64,000 bases of DNA from Lysinibacillus piscis. Its GTDB lineage: Bacteria; Bacillota; Bacilli; Bacillales_A; Planococcaceae. Location: positions 1,239,555 through 1,303,554 of the forward strand of contig NZ_BRZA01000001.1 of assembly GCF_026012395.1 (NCBI RefSeq), in the 5' to 3' direction. The translations under genes were made by a program, and so were the position numbers. Below, in pieces: positions 41,714 through 50,705 of the stretch; positions within the stretch are counted from its first letter, which is position 1, and every line of letters starts with the position of its first letter. The notes below the pieces were generated by a model. The model ran no database searches. It was not told the DNA's origin and worked only from the letters and a program-made list of their open reading frames with translations.

Positions 41714-43202
41714 GATTCCCTGCTCCCTTCAAGTTCGTTAAAATCGCATCTAAATCACCAATCACTTGCTCAAAAACATCAATTTTCGTATGCAATCTTT
41801 CTAGAATTCGCTCTTCAATGGTATTAACAATAGCAAGATTATAAATATGCACATCATGCTCCTGCCCTAAACGATGCACACGACCAATACGTTGTTCTAA
41901 TTTCATCGGATTCCATGGTAAATCATAATTAATCACATGATGGCAAAATTGCAAGTTAATGCCCTCACCACCTGCCTCCGTAGCAATTAATACCTGTGCC
42001 CTGTCTCGGAATAGCTGTTTCATATAATCCCGTTTACTTTTATTGAATTTCCCATTAAACAATACGCTTGTAATGCCTTTCGTATGCAAATACCATTGCA
42101 GGTAAAGTTGGCTAGCTCGATATTCAGTAAATAATATGACTTTATCCTTTGCCTGTTCAATAATTTCGACAGCCTTCTCCGCTTTGGCATTCACATCTAA
42201 AGCCATCACCTTGTTAAGTAGTGCCTCCACCTGTACACCAGCATCCAACATTTTTGTTAAGGTTAAAGCTGTTGCCTCCTTGCTGCTACACATTTCCTTT
42301 TGCAAAGTCATGCGTAAAAAAGGCTCCGTTATTTCTAACGTACTCAACATGTCGTAAACTTCTCTCTCTGCCTCTGTAAATTGCACAGGTACAATTTGCA
42401 CACGGCGGCTTGTCCATTCAATACCCGTATCATCTCGACGATTGCGCACCATGACCTGATTGACTAAATCCTTTAGAAAGTCTGCATGCTCATTTGTGGA
42501 AAATGTCGCTTGGAATGCCTCATAATTTCCTAAATGACCTGGCTTTAATAATGAAATCAAATAAAATATTTCTAAAATATCGTTTTGAATCGGTGTAGCC
42601 GTTAATAATAAGCAAAACTTCTTCTTTAACCCTTGTACAAAATCATATACTTGTGTTTTATGATTTTTTAATCGATGTGCCTCATCAATAATGATGATGT
42701 CATAATCCTGTGCATAAATACGCTCCCGATGTGGGCTCTTTTTAGCTGTATCCATACTCATAATCAGTACATCATGACGCTCAATTTGTACATTCTTTTT
42801 ATAAGCAGTAGCTGGAATATGAAATTTCATCGTTAATTCTTCTATCCATTGATTGATTAACGATGCTGGTGCTAAAATTAATGCTCTTTTCACCAAGCCA
42901 CGCAATAAATACTCCTTTAAAATCAAGCCTGCCTCAATTGTTTTTCCAAGTCCCACCTCATCTGCAAGAATCGCCTTCCCATTCATACGATTAATAACCG
43001 TTTCAGCCGCTTCCACTTGATGGGCTAATGGCTGCAATTGGGGTAAATATTTTGGCGCTTGCAATTCGGTAAAATCAGGAATTAGCTGCATTTTTGTGAT
43101 TTCATAATTCATTTTATATAACGTCCAACTATCCCATTTTGTGTGCTGTTGAAGTCTATCTAGAAAGCCATTTTGCCACTCAGACGACATCTCTATTTCC
43201 AC
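41661..43202 (-). CDS. yqhH: SNF2-family helicase YqhH
   Basis: About 513 residues, superfamily 2 (Snf2/RapA-like). Motif I DEVGLGKTIEAG near 85, motif II DEAH (IIIDEAHRLKNH) near 173, motif III LLTATPIQN, and the C-terminal helicase block with RIGRVHRLGQ (motif VI) near 440. These proteins remodel nucleic acid-protein complexes with ATP; the RapA relatives act on stalled RNA polymerase. Starts considered: ATG 43208 (no room after GAGGTG) and GTG 43202, six bases after GAGGTG, which I prefer. Overlaps yqhG. Confidence 0.88.
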   Translation of the reverse strand: MEIEMSSEWQNGFLDRLQQHTKWDSWTLYKMNYEITKMQLIPDFTELQAPKYLPQLQPLAHQVEAAETVINRMNGKAILADEVGLGKTIEAGLILKEYLLRGLVKRALILAPASLINQWIEELTMKFHIPATAYKKNVQIERHDVLIMSMDTAKKSPHRERIYAQDYDIIIIDEAHRLKNHKTQVYDFVQGLKKKFCLLLTATPIQNDILEIFYLISLLKPGHLGNYEAFQATFSTNEHADFLKDLVNQVMVRNRRDDTGIEWTSRRVQIVPVQFTEAEREVYDMLSTLEITEPFLRMTLQKEMCSSKEATALTLTKMLDAGVQVEALLNKVMALDVNAKAEKAVEIIEQAKDKVILFTEYRASQLYLQWYLHTKGITSVLFNGKFNKSKRDYMKQLFRDRAQVLIATEAGGEGINLQFCHHVINYDLPWNPMKLEQRIGRVHRLGQEHDVHIYNLAIVNTIEERILERLHTKIDVFEQVIGDLDAILTNLKGAGNHAFTANSSVFTSILSGE

Positions 43203-43292
43203 CGTCATCACCTCATGTCGTTATTTCTAACTTAGAATGTCCAAAAAACGCTAAGCTATTACTCATACGGATAAAGAGAATATTCTATTTCT

Positions 43293-43326
43293 TTAACTAT
43301 TCTTAACATTCCCTTTACATTCAACA
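43293..43326 (+). promoter_or_regulatory. Possible PhoP box upstream of the SLH protein gene
   Basis: TTAACT, TTAACA, TTTACA and TCAACA at 43293, 43303, 43314 and 43321: hexamers of the TT(A/C/T)ACA type, the first three in 10-11 base spacing as in PhoP-binding sites of Bacillus. The coding start is 40 bases downstream. Confidence 0.5.
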
Positions 43327-43366
43327 TGTACTATTAAACTAACTTTACTTGGAGGTATAGAATGAT

Positions 43367-45463
43367 ATGAAATTCAAAAATTTAGCAGCACTAACAGCAG
43401 GATGTGCCATTGCATTGACTAGCTTTTCACTTGGAGGAGCACCATTAGGAGCAAAGGCTGAGACAATGTTAAACCTTAATGTCACATCCCGTTATGATTC
43501 TGGGGTCCAAAATGAGGATGGCGGTACAACGGAGATTGTTGCCTATAATGCCGATAATCAAAAATATTATGTGATTAATGGCACAACAAAACAAATTGAA
43601 GTGGTATCTCTACCAAACTCGAAGTCATATACAGCTTTAAAAGCTGAAAAAAGCATCAATCTTGAAGAAGGCATCAAAAAAATCAAACCAACCTTTACAT
43701 ATGGAGATGTAACAAGTATTAGCATTAATACAGCATTAAATACGATTGTCGTAGCTGTACAAGCTGCTGGTACGAATGATAATGGGCTAGCTGTATTTTT
43801 AAATTATGACGGTATTATTCAGCATGTTGTTGAAGCAGGTAAACAGCCTGATATGGTTACCTTTACACCAGATGGTAAAAAGGTGCTTGCAGCCAATGAA
43901 GGTGAGCCACGTGAAGGCTATGATAAAGCGATTGATCCAGAAGGTAGTGTGAGTATTATTGATGTATCAAATGGTATCACGAACGCTACAGCACAAACAG
44001 TGTCATTTAAAGCAATGGATGCACAACGTGATAAATTAGTCGCAAATGGTGTCATCATCAAGAAAAATACCCTACCTTCTGTGGATTTTGAGCCTGAATA
44101 TATAACAGTTAATCAGACAAGTGATAAAGCATATGTGACATTACAGGAAGCCAATGCGATTGCTACGCTAGATTTAACAAAGAACGAATGGACAAATGTG
44201 CAATCACTTGGCTTTAAAGACCATAGCCTGGAAAAAAATGCACTCGATTTTATGAAGGATAAAAAAATTGCCATTACAACTGAAAATCTGCTAGGTATGT
44301 ATATGCCTGATGGAATTGCTAACTATGAGGTAAATGGCAAAACTTATTTAGTAACAGCCAACGAAGGTGATTCTCGTGATTGGAATGGTTATTTGAACGA
44401 AAAGGAAACAACATTAAAGGATAATGAAGTAGTACTTTTTGATACAACAGACTACGATGGTGTAGACGCTACTAAAACGTATAGCTTTGGTGGTCGCTCA
44501 TTTTCTATTTATGAAGCAGACACAATGAAGCAAGTTTATGACAGTGGCAGTGATTTTGAAAAAATTATTGCAGAAGCCTTACCTGAATACTTCAATGCCT
44601 CTAACAATAATACGAAGCTAGATAATCGTAGTGGTAAAAAAGGGCCTGAGCCTGAGGATGTAAAAATTGGGCAAATCGGTGATCGACTATATGCCTTTAT
44701 CGGTATTGAGCGTATTGGTGGTATTATGATGTACGATATTACAAATCCACACGCACCAACCTTTGTGCAATATGTGAATAAACGTGATTTTAGTGGCGAT
44801 ATAAAGGGCGATGTCTCTCCAGAAGGTCTGTCATTTATTTCAGCTGAGCAAAGTCCGACTGGTTTACCAACATTGCTTGCCGCACATGAGGTAAGCGGTA
44901 CAGTGACAGCCTATACAATCGGTGCAGATGCAGCAGTAACATTTGCAGATATTCAAGGGCATTGGGCACAGGAAGCCATTGAACATTTAGCTAATGCAGG
45001 AATATTCAAAGGTGTTACAAAAGAGCAGTTCTATCCTGAAGAACAGCTAACAAGAGCTCAATTTATCGCAGTATTAGGTCGTACACAGCAGCTTACATCT
45101 ACTGCTACTGCACCATTTACAGATGTGAGGTCAACAGATTACTTTGCGCAAGCTGTTGCATGGGCAGTTGAAAATAAATTGATTGCTACAGCAACGAACC
45201 AATTCAAGCCATACGATGCGATTACACGTGAAGAAGCGGCACAGGTTTTATATCGTTATTTACAGCTAACTGGCTATGAATTCTCACAGTCACAGGCAAA
45301 ACAATTATACACAGATGATGCGACAATTGCTCCTACTGCCAAAGAAGCGATTTATGCCCTTCAGCAAGCTGGCATTATGACTGGTAATGAGCAACAACAA
45401 TTTTCACCACAAGCTACTTTAACACGAGCAGCAGCAGCGACGATTTTACAACCATTATTCTAA
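43367..45463 (+). CDS. S-layer-anchored choice-of-anchor I / phytase-like beta-propeller protein
   Basis: 698 residues. Signal peptide (MKFKNLAALTAGCAIALTSF, cleavage near AKA-ET at 31). Residues about 35-520 form a beta-propeller of the choice-of-anchor I type (QPDMVTFTPDGKKVLAANEGEPREGY; YLVTANEGDSRDWNGYLNE; DNRSGKKGPEPEDVKIGQIGDRLYAFIGIERIGGIM). Residues about 525-698 are three SLH domains (VTFADIQGHWAQEAIEHLANAGIF, FTDVRSTDYFAQAVAWAVEN, LYTDDATIAPTAKEAIYAL) that tether it to the wall polymer. The propeller relates to alkaline phosphatase-like surface proteins, and a PhoP-like box upstream fits phosphate-starvation control; the enzymatic activity is not proven. Confidence 0.88.
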   Translation: MKFKNLAALTAGCAIALTSFSLGGAPLGAKAETMLNLNVTSRYDSGVQNEDGGTTEIVAYNADNQKYYVINGTTKQIEVVSLPNSKSYTALKAEKSINLEEGIKKIKPTFTYGDVTSISINTALNTIVVAVQAAGTNDNGLAVFLNYDGIIQHVVEAGKQPDMVTFTPDGKKVLAANEGEPREGYDKAIDPEGSVSIIDVSNGITNATAQTVSFKAMDAQRDKLVANGVIIKKNTLPSVDFEPEYITVNQTSDKAYVTLQEANAIATLDLTKNEWTNVQSLGFKDHSLEKNALDFMKDKKIAITTENLLGMYMPDGIANYEVNGKTYLVTANEGDSRDWNGYLNEKETTLKDNEVVLFDTTDYDGVDATKTYSFGGRSFSIYEADTMKQVYDSGSDFEKIIAEALPEYFNASNNNTKLDNRSGKKGPEPEDVKIGQIGDRLYAFIGIERIGGIMMYDITNPHAPTFVQYVNKRDFSGDIKGDVSPEGLSFISAEQSPTGLPTLLAAHEVSGTVTAYTIGADAAVTFADIQGHWAQEAIEHLANAGIFKGVTKEQFYPEEQLTRAQFIAVLGRTQQLTSTATAPFTDVRSTDYFAQAVAWAVENKLIATATNQFKPYDAITREEAAQVLYRYLQLTGYEFSQSQAKQLYTDDATIAPTAKEAIYALQQAGIMTGNEQQQFSPQATLTRAAAATILQPLF

Positions 45464-45467
45464 CAGA

Positions 45468-45501
45468 AAGCCCTCCACCTTATGATGAAGTGGAGGGCTT
45501 T
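45468..45501 (+). terminator. Terminator after the SLH protein gene
   Basis: Stem AAAGCCCTCCACCTT / AAGTGGAGGGCTTT, loop ATGATG. Confidence 0.85.
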
Positions 45502-45510
45502 ACCTATATA

Positions 45511-46560
45511 CTATTTCAATATTCCTTTTAAAAGCTCTTTATTACGTTGTTTGAACAAATCATTATGGGAGGATACAATCCCGCCCTCCATCGCATCTGG
45601 CTCAATATATTTCTTCGCACTATTTACTGCATGTAAGGCATCATGGAATGTGGCTGCAATGAGATGAATTTTACCTTCGTGATGTAAAATATCACCTGCC
45701 GCATACAATCCTGGCACAGAAGATGCACTCTGAATTGTACCCGAAATATAGTAATCATGCTCACGTTCAATGGCAAGCGGACTATTATCCAATAACTCCT
45801 TATCACGTACATAGCCATGGCTAATCACTACCTCATCTATTGGTAGCTCTGTGACATCACCTGTTTCATGGTTAACTAGTGCTACTGCCTTAATCATCCC
45901 CTGCTGGTCATCAGCAATGAGCTTTGTAATCTCTGTATTGAAAAAGCACTCGATTGTACTATTTAGCAATTCTGTTATCTGTGCCTCATGCGCAGATAAC
46001 GTATCTTTGCGATATGTTAAATATACTTGTGACGCTACTTCCATTAATTCTAAAGCCCAATCAACAGCTGTATTGCCTCCACCAGAAATAATAACTGTTT
46101 TATCCTTAAATTTTTCATAAGACTTAATCGTATAATTTAAGTTGGATACCTCAAAACGCTCTGCACCTTCAATTTCGATTTTCAGTGGATTTAAAATACC
46201 GCCTCCAATCGCCACGATGACTGTTCGTGAATAATGAATATTCCCCGATTCAGCCGTCAGCACAAAATAGCCATCCTCATTTTTAGCAATCGATAAAATT
46301 TTTTCATCTGTATAAATGGCTGGATTAAATGTTAAGGCCTGTTCAATTAATTGATTAATCAATTGCCCACCTGTAATAGGTGTCACACCCCCGACATCCC
46401 AAATCATTTTTTCAGGATATACATGGATCTTGCCTCCAAGCTGTGGCTGTGACTCAATTAGCTTCGTCTTCATTTCACGTAATCCACTATAAAAGCTTGA
46501 ATACAAGCCAGCTGGACCACCACCAATAATTGTTACATCATATAATTCTTGCTCTAACAC
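45511..46560 (-). CDS. Ferredoxin-NADP reductase, thioredoxin reductase-like (YcgT/YumC)
   Basis: 349 residues. Flavoprotein of the thioredoxin reductase fold without the CxxC disulfide. FAD motif GGGPAGLYSSFYSG near 13, NADPH motif GGGNTAVDWALEL near 165, and the FAD-binding VPGLYAAGDIL near 295. YumC and YcgT of B. subtilis reduce ferredoxin/flavodoxin with NADPH; YcgT is in the Fur regulon and this gene has a Fur box in its promoter, so it is best seen as the YcgT-like, iron-regulated version. Start: GTG 46560, eight bases after GAGGGTG. Confidence 0.88.
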   Translation of the reverse strand: MLEQELYDVTIIGGGPAGLYSSFYSGLREMKTKLIESQPQLGGKIHVYPEKMIWDVGGVTPITGGQLINQLIEQALTFNPAIYTDEKILSIAKNEDGYFVLTAESGNIHYSRTVIVAIGGGILNPLKIEIEGAERFEVSNLNYTIKSYEKFKDKTVIISGGGNTAVDWALELMEVASQVYLTYRKDTLSAHEAQITELLNSTIECFFNTEITKLIADDQQGMIKAVALVNHETGDVTELPIDEVVISHGYVRDKELLDNSPLAIEREHDYYISGTIQSASSVPGLYAAGDILHHEGKIHLIAATFHDALHAVNSAKKYIEPDAMEGGIVSSHNDLFKQRNKELLKGILK

Positions 46561-46674
46561 TACAAACACACCCTCTACTTTGTTTTCACATCTATTTTCA
46601 CTATCTCAATCATTTCATTATTGAATAATGCCTTGTATGCTTAAAAAAGCTTATGAATAGCATTAATTTCATTA

Positions 46675-46705
46675 TACGATAATGATAATCATTATCAAGA
46701 ATAAA
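46675..46705 (-). promoter_or_regulatory. Fur-repressed promoter
   Basis: GATAATGATAATCATTATC at 46678-46696 matches the 19-bp Fur consensus exactly. The minus-strand promoter TTGATA, 16 bases, TATAAT covers the same region, with the Fur site between the boxes. Drives the ferredoxin-NADP reductase gene; the right-hand gene at 46771 starts 75 bases away and could share control. Confidence 0.9.
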
Positions 46706-46770
46706 ATGAAAATATTTTCTCCCTTCCTCTTTCTTTTGATACACTATTAAAAAATACTACGGAGGTCACG

Positions 46771-47367
46771 ATGAATAAAAAAGTTTTTATTCTTCCTGAA
46801 ATATATGGTGTGAATGATTTTATTCACCAACAAGCCTCACAATATCAAAATGAATATACTACTGTTGAGTATGTGTCACTGTCCTCTACAACTCGTATTT
46901 TTCCATACACACAAGAGGAAGAAGCTTATCATTATTTCATAAAGGAAATTGGCTTTGATAGCCCACTAAAGGAATTAACACGCAGAATCGAGGAGGCTAC
47001 TATCATTTATGATGCGGTTGTAGTCATTGGTTTTAGTGTTGGTGCAGCATTAGCCTGGCGATTATCCACACTTCCTATCCAGCAAGTTATTTGCGTTTAC
47101 GGCTCACGTATCCGACAATATCTTGATACGATTCCTAGCTGTCCAACATTGGTCATTCTTCCTACAGAGGAAAAAAGCTTTGATGTTCAAACATTAAAAG
47201 AGGCTCTTACCACAATACCTAATACTCAAGTAAGGCAATTCAGTGGTCAACATGGCTTTATGGACAAAAATAATGCCAACTATTGTGCTACAAGTTGTAC
47301 ACAGGCACAATCTGCAATTTTACATTTTTTATCTAACACATGTAAAGGAGATTCCTATGATGATTGA
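46771..47367 (+). CDS. Small alpha/beta hydrolase (dienelactone hydrolase-like)
   Basis: 198 residues. Nucleophile elbow GFSVG near 90, oxyanion region VFILPEIYGVNDF at 5-17 (like the DLH start), catalytic Asp probably in PTEEKSFD and His in GQHGFMD near 172. Enzymatic substrate unknown. It overlaps the following LytTR-type regulator by 11 bases and the two are in front of an ABC exporter, so it belongs to that unit. The Fur box to the left is 75 bases from its start. Confidence 0.75.
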   Translation: MNKKVFILPEIYGVNDFIHQQASQYQNEYTTVEYVSLSSTTRIFPYTQEEEAYHYFIKEIGFDSPLKELTRRIEEATIIYDAVVVIGFSVGAALAWRLSTLPIQQVICVYGSRIRQYLDTIPSCPTLVILPTEEKSFDVQTLKEALTTIPNTQVRQFSGQHGFMDKNNANYCATSCTQAQSAILHFLSNTCKGDSYDD

Positions 47368-48316
47368 ACAAAAAAGTATCCACATTGACCCTTATATTGA
47401 AGGTGGCAATGTTATTTATCCAAGCTTTCAACTTTCTTTACAGCAAAATAGTATTACTGGCATTCATACAGATGTATCGAAAATTGCTACATTAATGAGC
47501 TGGTTTAGGAAGCAAAGCAATACTTTTACCCATTTTCGTGATACTGCTTTATATGAACGCTTAACCGTAACAGAATATGCTCATTTTTGCTTACAGCTTT
47601 TCCATCCTTCTGCTGAAAAAATAACAGACTTACTAAAGCAGCTTGCATTATTTGAACAAAAAAACGTTAAAATCAATAAGCTATCGAATGGTGAAAAACA
47701 GCGTTTAGCTTTCATTCCTATATGTCTCAACAAAGAAAGAATACAAATTTTAGAAGAACCATTCCAAAATATGGACCAATTTTCCAAACAAATCATACTC
47801 CAGTTATTACATACTGCTCAAAAATGTGATAAACAAATTATTTTGCTATCAAGTAATTTAGAAGATTTGATGTTATCTAGCACATATGTATATCGACTAG
47901 ATACAACAGGTTTGCATAAATTGGATTTTAAAGAAGATGATATAGAAACAAACCCATTAACTTTAACACACACGCCTATAAAAATCCATAAAATACCAAC
48001 AAGAAAAAATGATAAAATGATTTTATTTAATCCTCCTGAAATAGATTATATTGAAAGTGTAGAAGGCATTGTTTCTTTATATGTAGCAGGAGAGGCTTAT
48101 CCATGCACATTAACATTAAATGAATTAGAGCAAAAACTGACACCATTTGGCTTTTTCCGAAGTCATCGCTCCTATATTGTTAATTTGCAAAAAGTGCGAG
48201 AAATTATTACTTGGACACGCAACAGCTATAGCTTAGCTTTAAATAGTAATGATAAAACCATTGTGCCTTTATCGAAAAATAAATTAGCTGATTTAAAAGA
48301 AATACTTGGAATTTAG
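47357..48316 (+). CDS. Degenerate ABC-ATPase fused to a LytTR DNA-binding domain
   Basis: 319-320 residues. Residues 1-200 are an ABC ATPase-like domain: signature KLSNGEKQRL at 108-117 and Walker B IQILEEPF at 129-136 are clear, but the Walker A P-loop is missing (residues 30-45 read QNSITGIHTDVSKIAT, without GxxGxGKS). Residues about 225-320 are a LytTR domain (IDYIESVEGIVSLYVAGEAYPCTLTLNELEQKL, FFRSHRSYIVNLQKV). It is thus a regulator that may sense an ABC transporter state without hydrolysing ATP. AAAGGAG upstream. It lies ahead of a complete ABC-2 exporter, the probable target. A two-base shift (47360) is an alternative start. Confidence 0.85.
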   Translation: MMIEQKSIHIDPYIEGGNVIYPSFQLSLQQNSITGIHTDVSKIATLMSWFRKQSNTFTHFRDTALYERLTVTEYAHFCLQLFHPSAEKITDLLKQLALFEQKNVKINKLSNGEKQRLAFIPICLNKERIQILEEPFQNMDQFSKQIILQLLHTAQKCDKQIILLSSNLEDLMLSSTYVYRLDTTGLHKLDFKEDDIETNPLTLTHTPIKIHKIPTRKNDKMILFNPPEIDYIESVEGIVSLYVAGEAYPCTLTLNELEQKLTPFGFFRSHRSYIVNLQKVREIITWTRNSYSLALNSNDKTIVPLSKNKLADLKEILGI

Positions 48317-48460
48317 TCGATTTCCCAGGAAATGAAACAACTCCTGTCAGTTGAAATATACCTCCACTAACATCTATTTTTCCTCCTCTCATCCATAATA
48401 TAATGTGTAGCTCTCTATAACTCATTATCGTATAGCTATCAACTAACAGGAGGTTGCAAC

Positions 48461-49309
48461 ATGAACAATGTGATTGAGGTACAACATTTACAAAAAAAGT
48501 TTAATAAGGAAACTGCATTACAAGATGTTTCTTTCACGATTCAAAAGGGAGAAATTTTCGGTTTTCTTGGACCAAGTGGCTCTGGTAAAACTACAACCAT
48601 TAAAATTTTAACTGCACAAACTGAAAAAACAGCTGGCGAGGTTTTGTTATTTGGCCGCCCTGCAAATGAAATGAGATACAGTCAAAATCGTAAACGTTTT
48701 GGTATTTTAACCGACAACAGTGGCTTGTATACAAGACTTTCTATTGAAGAGAATTTAGCATTATATTGTCAGTTATATAATCTACCAAATAAATCCATAA
48801 AAGAAGCCTTGGATTTTGTCAATTTATACAATGAACGCCAAAAGAAAATTAGTCAGCTTTCTAAAGGCATGATTCAACGTGTTACATTGGCACGTGCTAT
48901 TATGCACAAGCCTGAGCTATTATTTTTAGATGAACCAACTTCTGCTCTTGATCCTGTTAATACACAGCATATTTATAATGGTCTACGTCAATTGAATGCG
49001 ATGGGAACGACAATTTTTTTAACAACGCATGATATGAATGAGGCTGAAATACTGTGCAATCAGGTTGCCTTTTTACACAAGGGAAAAATTCGTGCAATTG
49101 GTGCGCCAAAAGAATTAAAGAAGCAATTTGGCAAGGATTCAATCACTGTTGAACTAACAAATGGTCAAATTGAACATATCGCACATGGCGCACAGGATGC
49201 CGAAAAGCTCTATCACTGGATGCAAGCCAATGAAGTTTCTCGTCTTTATACAAATGAACCAACATTAGGTGATATTTTTATGCAAATAACGGGGAGTGAT
49301 TTAGTATGA
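48461..49309 (+). CDS. ABC transporter ATP-binding protein
   Basis: 282 residues. Walker A GPSGSGKTT near 37, Q-loop, signature LSKGMIQR near 137 and Walker B LLFLDEPTSALDP near 158, H-loop in TTHDMNEAE. Typical of ABC-2 exporters of drug, bacteriocin or lipid type (CcmA/NatA-like) with a C-terminal extension. ATG after AGGAGG. Overlaps the permease gene by four bases. Regulated presumably by the LytTR-type protein upstream. Confidence 0.92.
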   Translation: MNNVIEVQHLQKKFNKETALQDVSFTIQKGEIFGFLGPSGSGKTTTIKILTAQTEKTAGEVLLFGRPANEMRYSQNRKRFGILTDNSGLYTRLSIEENLALYCQLYNLPNKSIKEALDFVNLYNERQKKISQLSKGMIQRVTLARAIMHKPELLFLDEPTSALDPVNTQHIYNGLRQLNAMGTTIFLTTHDMNEAEILCNQVAFLHKGKIRAIGAPKELKKQFGKDSITVELTNGQIEHIAHGAQDAEKLYHWMQANEVSRLYTNEPTLGDIFMQITGSDLV

Positions 49310-50013
49310 ATATTTCAATGACACGTATACAAGCCATTTTCATGAAGGATTATAAGGAGTTTTCTCGTAATTATGCAGTATCTGCGATGGTGTTATTACC
49401 ATTAATTTTAGCCTTTGTTTATAGTAAGACAGGTGCAAATGATCTCAATGCTTATTTTTTACCAATCAATATCGTCTTCTCTGTTGTGACAACCTATGTA
49501 CAATGCTGTTTAATTGCTGAAGAGAAAGAAAAGAACACTTTGCGTAACTTAATGCTTTCTCCTGCTTCACTTGGTGATATTTTAATTGGAAAAAGCCTTT
49601 TCGTTTTCATTGTGACTATCATTATTTTAGCTTTAACCATTTTTCTTGTTGGCTATGAGCCTGCTAATATAGTCATTTTAGCTATTGCTTTAGTAGTATC
49701 ATCCATATTCTATATTGCTCTTGGTACATTATGTGGATTATTTGCTAAAACAATTATGGAAGCATCCATTATTGTATTACCTGTCATGTTCCTTTTCTCA
49801 TTTGGACCATTGGCACTGTTATTAGCCACTAATTACCCTATTTTAAAAGTAGCTGAATGGCTACCAAGCTCACAATTATTGCTCTTAGCTGAAGCATTAG
49901 AAACAGGTTATACACTAACAGATATAGTCATTCCACTTGTAGCTATCATTGCATGGAGCATTGTCGCTTGGTTTATTACTGGTGTGGTCTATAAAAAAAG
50001 AATGGTCGATTAA
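49306..50013 (+). CDS. ABC-2 type permease
   Basis: 235 residues with six helices (AVSAMVLLPLILAFVYS; FLPINIVFSVVTTYVQC; ILIGKSLFVFIVTIIILALTIFLVG; NIVILAIALVVSSIFYIALGTLCG; ASIIVLPVMFLFSFGPLALLL; VIPLVAIIAWSIVAWFITGVVY). ABC-2 family membrane subunit; homodimer or half of a transporter with the preceding ATPase. Likely exports a peptide, lipid or drug; ABC-2 exporters with LytTR-type regulators often concern antimicrobial peptides or lantibiotic immunity, but no precursor is adjacent. Confidence 0.88.
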   Translation: MNISMTRIQAIFMKDYKEFSRNYAVSAMVLLPLILAFVYSKTGANDLNAYFLPINIVFSVVTTYVQCCLIAEEKEKNTLRNLMLSPASLGDILIGKSLFVFIVTIIILALTIFLVGYEPANIVILAIALVVSSIFYIALGTLCGLFAKTIMEASIIVLPVMFLFSFGPLALLLATNYPILKVAEWLPSSQLLLLAEALETGYTLTDIVIPLVAIIAWSIVAWFITGVVYKKRMVD

Positions 50014-50026
50014 TCCGACCATTCTT
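49998..50026. terminator. Terminator between convergent genes
   Basis: Stem AAGAATGGTCG / CGACCATTCTT followed by T. Confidence 0.8.
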
Positions 50027-50027
50027 T

Positions 50028-50609
50028 TTAATGTCTCTCCATCAATCTCTCTAAATTGCTCTTCACTTGTGGCCATTCCTCTAATGTAATACTGTACATC
50101 ACCGTATGACGAATTGTGCCATCTCTACGTATCATATGGTTACGCAAAACACCCTCTTTTACAGCCCCAAGACGCTCAATTGCTTTTTGAGAACGATTAT
50201 TTTCATGGTCTGTTTTAATTTGTACACGCTGTAATTGAAGCACCTCAAAGCAATATTGGAGCAACAAATATTTGCAATTTGTATTCACCGCTGTACGCCA
50301 ATACGCAGGAGTAAGCCATGTAAAGCCTATCTCTAATCGTCCATGATTGTCATCAATATCCATAAAGCGAGTAGAACCGATAATGGCTCCTGATGCTTTA
50401 TCAATAATGACAAAAGGAAATTCCTTACCTTGCTCTTTCACCATTAATGCACTTTTGATAAAACTTTCTACAGCATCCATACTATCTAGCGCTACAGACA
50501 TATGTGACCAAACTTCTGGATAGCTCCCTGCCTCGAAAATTCCCTGTGCATCTACCTCTGTCAAAGGCTTAAGAATAACTGTATCATTTTCCAATGCTCT
50601 AAATTTCAT
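50028..50609 (-). CDS. RimJ/RimL-type GNAT acetyltransferase
   Basis: 193 residues. GNAT fold of the protein/N-acetyltransferase type (RimL/RimJ): conserved LEIGFTWLTPAYWRTAVNTNCKYLLLQYCFE and HENNRSQKAIERLGAVKEGVLRNHMI (acetyl-CoA region and acceptor loop). Usually modifies protein N-termini, aminoglycosides or small amines. Its substrate cannot be told from sequence. Alone, with convergent ABC permease. Confidence 0.8.
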   Translation of the reverse strand: MKFRALENDTVILKPLTEVDAQGIFEAGSYPEVWSHMSVALDSMDAVESFIKSALMVKEQGKEFPFVIIDKASGAIIGSTRFMDIDDNHGRLEIGFTWLTPAYWRTAVNTNCKYLLLQYCFEVLQLQRVQIKTDHENNRSQKAIERLGAVKEGVLRNHMIRRDGTIRHTVMYSITLEEWPQVKSNLERLMERH

Positions 50610-50705
50610 GCTGTCTCACTCCTTTGTTTCCTATTTAAACGCAAAATTGATATGATGAATATAACCAATTTTCAAAAATTAGACCATACCAAGAGGTGTA
50701 TAACA

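Noticed and set aside
48317..48460. LytTR binding repeats before the ABC genes
   Set aside because: TCAGTTGAA and TTAGTTGAT (opposite strand) each fit 8 of 9 positions, but their spacing and orientation differ from known LytTR direct repeats, so I do not call a site.
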